Translations under genes and position numbers: made by a program
Assembly: GCA_963746825.1 (NCBI GenBank)
Contig: CAVVCU010000016.1
Span: 1-64,000, forward strand
From: JACVRW01 sp963746825
Lineage (GTDB): Bacteria > Actinomycetota > Thermoleophilia > Solirubrobacterales > Thermoleophilaceae
Length of the DNA: 64,000 bases
Reading direction: 5' to 3'
The notes under the pieces: generated by a model
The model's input: only the letters and a program-made list of their open reading frames with translations
Databases searched by the model: none
Told to the model about the DNA's origin: nothing
Shown here: positions 61,666 through 64,000 of the stretch, piece after piece
How the letters are laid out: every line of letters starts with the position of its first letter
Numbering within the stretch: the stretch's first letter is position 1

Positions 61666-63030
61666 ATGCGCCGCCTTCTCCTCATCGCAGCTCTGGCCCT
61701 GCTCGCCGCCGTTCCCACGGCGGACGCGGCCGTTCGCCACGTCGTGCGCGGCGCCGGGTTCGGGCACGGCATCGGCATGAGCCAGTACGGCGCCTACGGC
61801 TTCGCGCTCAAGGGCCGCGGCTACGCGCAGATCATGGCCCACTACTACCGGGGCACGCGCCTCGGCGAGGCGCCGAGCCGCGCGGTGCGGGTGCTCCTGC
61901 AGCCCAACGACCCCTACATCCGCGTGCGCGGCGCGTCGAGCATCGGCGGGGAGCCCCTCCGGCCGGGCTCAACCTACGTGGCCCGTGAGTCCGCCGGCCG
62001 GGTGAAGGTGACCACGGGCAGCGGTCGGCGAGTCGGGACTTTCGGCAACGGCGCGCGCTTCGAGGGACCGGGCGCGCTTCGGCTGCTCGGCCCGGCGCTC
62101 AACGGCATCTCCAGCGGGCTCTACCGGGGCGCGGCCGAGATCCGCACCGACGGGGCCGGCGTGACCGCCATCAACGTGCTCGACATCGACTCCTACGTGC
62201 GCGGGGTGGTGGCCGGAGAGATGCCCTCCTCGTGGCCGCTCGAGGCGCTGAAGGCCCAGGCGGTCACGGCGCGCACGTACGCGCTCGCCACGCGCAAGAC
62301 CACCGGGCTGTTCGACCAGTACCCCGACACCCGCTCCCAGGTCTACCGGGGCGTGACCGGCGAGAGCGTGCGCTCGGACGCGGCCGTGCGCGGAACGGCC
62401 GGGCGCGTGCTCACCTACGGCGGCCAGCCGGCCGTCACCTACTACTTCTCCACCTCGGGCGGCCATACCGAGAACGTCGAGTTCTCCTTCGTGGGCTCTC
62501 TGTCCAAGCCGTGGCTGGTCGGCGTGACCGACCCCTACGACACGCAGTCGCCCTACCACCGCTGGACCGCCACCTTCTCGGCCGCCACGCTCGACGCCGC
62601 CCTGGGGGCGCCCGGGCGCTTCAAGAGCGTGACCGTGCTCAAGCGGGGCGTCTCGCCGCGCGTGGTGCGCGCCCGCGTCAACGGCACAGCGGGCTCGCGT
62701 GTGGTCACCGGCCCGCAGATCCGCGCCGCCCTGGGATTGCGCGACACCTGGTTCACCTTCGTGCGCGTGTCCTCGAGCCGGAGGCGGGCGGGGATCGCCC
62801 GCCTGGCCGCCTCGGGCCCGGTGCTGACCAGCCCCGCGCTCGTGGGTCGCTTCTCGCCCGCGCCGCGTCGCCGCGAACTGGTGGTGGAGCGGCGAGCCGG
62901 ACGGCGCTGGACGCCGGTCGGCCGCACCCGGACCAGCGAATCCGGCGGTTACGATGCGAGCGTGGCCCGGTCGGGGATCTATCGCGTGCGCGCCGGCCGA
63001 GTGGCGGGCTCCGCGGTTCGCGTGCGGTGA
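61666..63030 (+). CDS. Secreted SpoIID/LytB-domain protein
   Basis: 454 residues. A signal peptide (MRRLLLIAALALLAAVPTADA) precedes a SpoIID domain: VRHVVRGAGFGHGIGMSQYGAYGFALKGRGYAQIMAHYY (GHGxGMSQYGA), INVLDIDSYVRGVVAGEMPSSWPLEALKAQAVTARTYAL (SYVxGVVxxEMPxSWxxEALKAQAVxARTYA) and TYYFSTSGGHTENVEF (SxSGGxTE). These are the hallmarks of lytic transglycosylase-like SpoIID. It acts on peptidoglycan outside the cell. The C-terminal 130 residues are Arg/Ser-rich and unusual. It overlaps the next gene in GTGA. Confidence 0.92.
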   Translation: MRRLLLIAALALLAAVPTADAAVRHVVRGAGFGHGIGMSQYGAYGFALKGRGYAQIMAHYYRGTRLGEAPSRAVRVLLQPNDPYIRVRGASSIGGEPLRPGSTYVARESAGRVKVTTGSGRRVGTFGNGARFEGPGALRLLGPALNGISSGLYRGAAEIRTDGAGVTAINVLDIDSYVRGVVAGEMPSSWPLEALKAQAVTARTYALATRKTTGLFDQYPDTRSQVYRGVTGESVRSDAAVRGTAGRVLTYGGQPAVTYYFSTSGGHTENVEFSFVGSLSKPWLVGVTDPYDTQSPYHRWTATFSAATLDAALGAPGRFKSVTVLKRGVSPRVVRARVNGTAGSRVVTGPQIRAALGLRDTWFTFVRVSSSRRRAGIARLAASGPVLTSPALVGRFSPAPRRRELVVERRAGRRWTPVGRTRTSESGGYDASVARSGIYRVRAGRVAGSAVRVR

Positions 63031-64000
63031 AGCGCGGAGCGCTTGCGCTCGCCCTGATTCTGGTCGCGCTCACCGCGCCCTCGGTATCCGCCGACCACAC
63101 GCTCTCGCTCCGGGCCGACATACAGGAGACGGGCTACATCCGCCTTCACGTGCACGGGCAGGCCGGGGTCGACTTCACGCTGGGCGAAACGGTCCCGGGG
63201 GCTCTCGGCAACGGAGGGGGGGTCTACCGATCCGACGACGAGAACGCGACGTTCGCGCGTTTCGCGCGCTGGCGCTGCGATCGCCGCGAGCGCATCTTCA
63301 CCGTCACCCAGGGAGGCGTCTCCGCGACGGCGGAGGTGCGCACGCCCTCCTGCGCCCGTCGCCTCGAGCTGATCGGCCCGCGCTCCACCCGGGCGGGCGG
63401 GCAAGCGGCGCTCAAGCTCCGCGACCGCTGGCGGCTGGGCGGGCTGAGTGCGCGCTTCTGCGTACGCGCGCCCGGTGAAAGCGAGGCCTGTCGCCGCGTG
63501 CGCTCCGGGCGCAAGGCCCGGCGGCTGCCTGTGGCCGCGCTTCGGCCCGGGCTCTATCGCCTCAGCGTGCGGACCCCCTACGGCCGCGACCGCCGCGCGC
63601 TACGGGCCAACCCGGCAGGCGGGCGCCTGCGCATCCTCGCCACCGGCGACTCCATGATCCAGATCATCGACTCCTACCTGAAGGCCCGGGCCGGCCGGGC
63701 GCGGGTGCGCAGCGACGCTCACATATCCACCGGGCTGTCCAAGCCCTCGTCGCTCGACTGGCAGGCCCAGGCGCGCCGGCAGGCCGCCGCCCGGCCCGAC
63801 GTGGTGGTGATGTTCATCGGCGCCAACGACGGCTTCCCGATGGCCGGCGCCGACTGCTGCGGAGCGCCCTGGGTGGCCGAGTACGCGCGCCGGGCGCGGA
63901 ACATGATGCGCACCTATGCCCGCGGCGGCCGGGCCCGCGTGCTCTGGCTTCTCCTGCCCGCCCCGCGCGGCGGCTTCTTCCGTGAGATCTTCCCTGCCGT
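63027..64000 (+). CDS. Secreted SGNH/DUF459-like hydrolase (3' end outside window)
   Basis: The GTG (63,027) overlaps the SpoIID stop in GTGA and begins a signal peptide (KRGALALALILVALTAPSVSA). The visible 324 residues have a Cys-rich N-terminal beta region (WRCDRRERIFTV, CARRLELIG, CVRAPGESEACRRV), then RILATGDSMIQIIDSYL (GDSxM block I) and VVVMFIGANDGFPMAG (GxND block III-like), the marks of an SGNH hydrolase. The catalytic Asp-His pair would be downstream of the window. The coupling to SpoIID suggests a cell-wall role, possibly de-O-acetylation; that is inference. Confidence 0.75.
   Translation, partial: MKRGALALALILVALTAPSVSADHTLSLRADIQETGYIRLHVHGQAGVDFTLGETVPGALGNGGGVYRSDDENATFARFARWRCDRRERIFTVTQGGVSATAEVRTPSCARRLELIGPRSTRAGGQAALKLRDRWRLGGLSARFCVRAPGESEACRRVRSGRKARRLPVAALRPGLYRLSVRTPYGRDRRALRANPAGGRLRILATGDSMIQIIDSYLKARAGRARVRSDAHISTGLSKPSSLDWQAQARRQAAARPDVVVMFIGANDGFPMAGADCCGAPWVAEYARRARNMMRTYARGGRARVLWLLLPAPRGGFFREIFPA

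Overview
The window is GC-rich chromosomal DNA with dense, mostly non-redundant housekeeping and accessory genes and no phage, plasmid, rRNA or tRNA signal. Gene content points to a high-GC actinobacterium, most plausibly the Thermoleophilia/Solirubrobacterales branch: CIRCE-controlled groESL, 7Fe ferredoxin, Mrp ATPase, a DUF2342 zinc-peptidase-like protein, a PAC2 protein, Ku with split LigD modules, topoisomerase IB, a PHP-type polymerase X and a c-di-AMP (ydaO) riboswitch. The taxonomic placement is inference from gene content only.

Layout. 1-2.5 kb (minus): pseudouridine catabolism (PfkB-type kinase, PsuG) and a secreted clan GH-A hydrolase. 2.6-6.3 kb: threonine ammonia-lyase, a Crp/Fnr regulator, Pcm, a Nudix hydrolase, an ASCH protein and groES. 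Almost all of these are interrupted by single-base shifts, which looks like local sequence error rather than decay. 6.3-12.7 kb: groEL, an SDR and an O-methyltransferase, ferredoxin, Mrp, and a basic repeat protein. 12.8-20 kb: DUF2342 protein, VOC protein, an NHEJ cassette (LigD polymerase, Ku, LigD PE-ligase), HAD phosphatase, CAP protein and topoisomerase IB. 20-26.7 kb: flavodoxin-like protein, inositol monophosphatase, a UvrD-type helicase-nuclease, PAC2 protein and an OB-HD nuclease. 26.7-30.3 kb: a strongly self-complementary non-coding element followed by a giant PAS-coiled coil-PAS protein. 30.3-38.4 kb: aldose epimerase, amidohydrolase, STAS protein, two half-length TauE/SafE proteins, trehalose-phosphatase, polymerase X, a polyprenol-phosphate glycosyltransferase and thioredoxin. 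38.4-47.5 kb: IleS, a c-di-AMP riboswitch driving a CAP protein, MarR and MerR regulators, fumarase and a DrrAB-type ABC exporter. 47.5-64 kb: DUF2461, a serine hydrolase with a ParB-like protein, an EamA transporter, an aromatic amino acid decarboxylase, an FGE-like secreted protein, an MMPL exporter, secreted hypotheticals, a succinate-semialdehyde dehydrogenase plus acetolactate-synthase-like pair, a SpoIID protein and a truncated SGNH-like protein.

Genes are packed tightly. Co-oriented neighbours often share 4-bp GTGA or ATGA overlaps, several convergent pairs end on a shared CTAG (or TTAG), and two divergent pairs start on a shared CATG. The most interesting points are the c-di-AMP riboswitch on a CAP gene, the ALS-like/SSADH operon that may be a 2-oxoglutarate decarboxylase bypass, the multi-hairpin element at 26.7-26.9 kb, the PAS-coiled coil-PAS protein, and the basic repeat protein. 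No CRISPR array or insertion sequence was seen.
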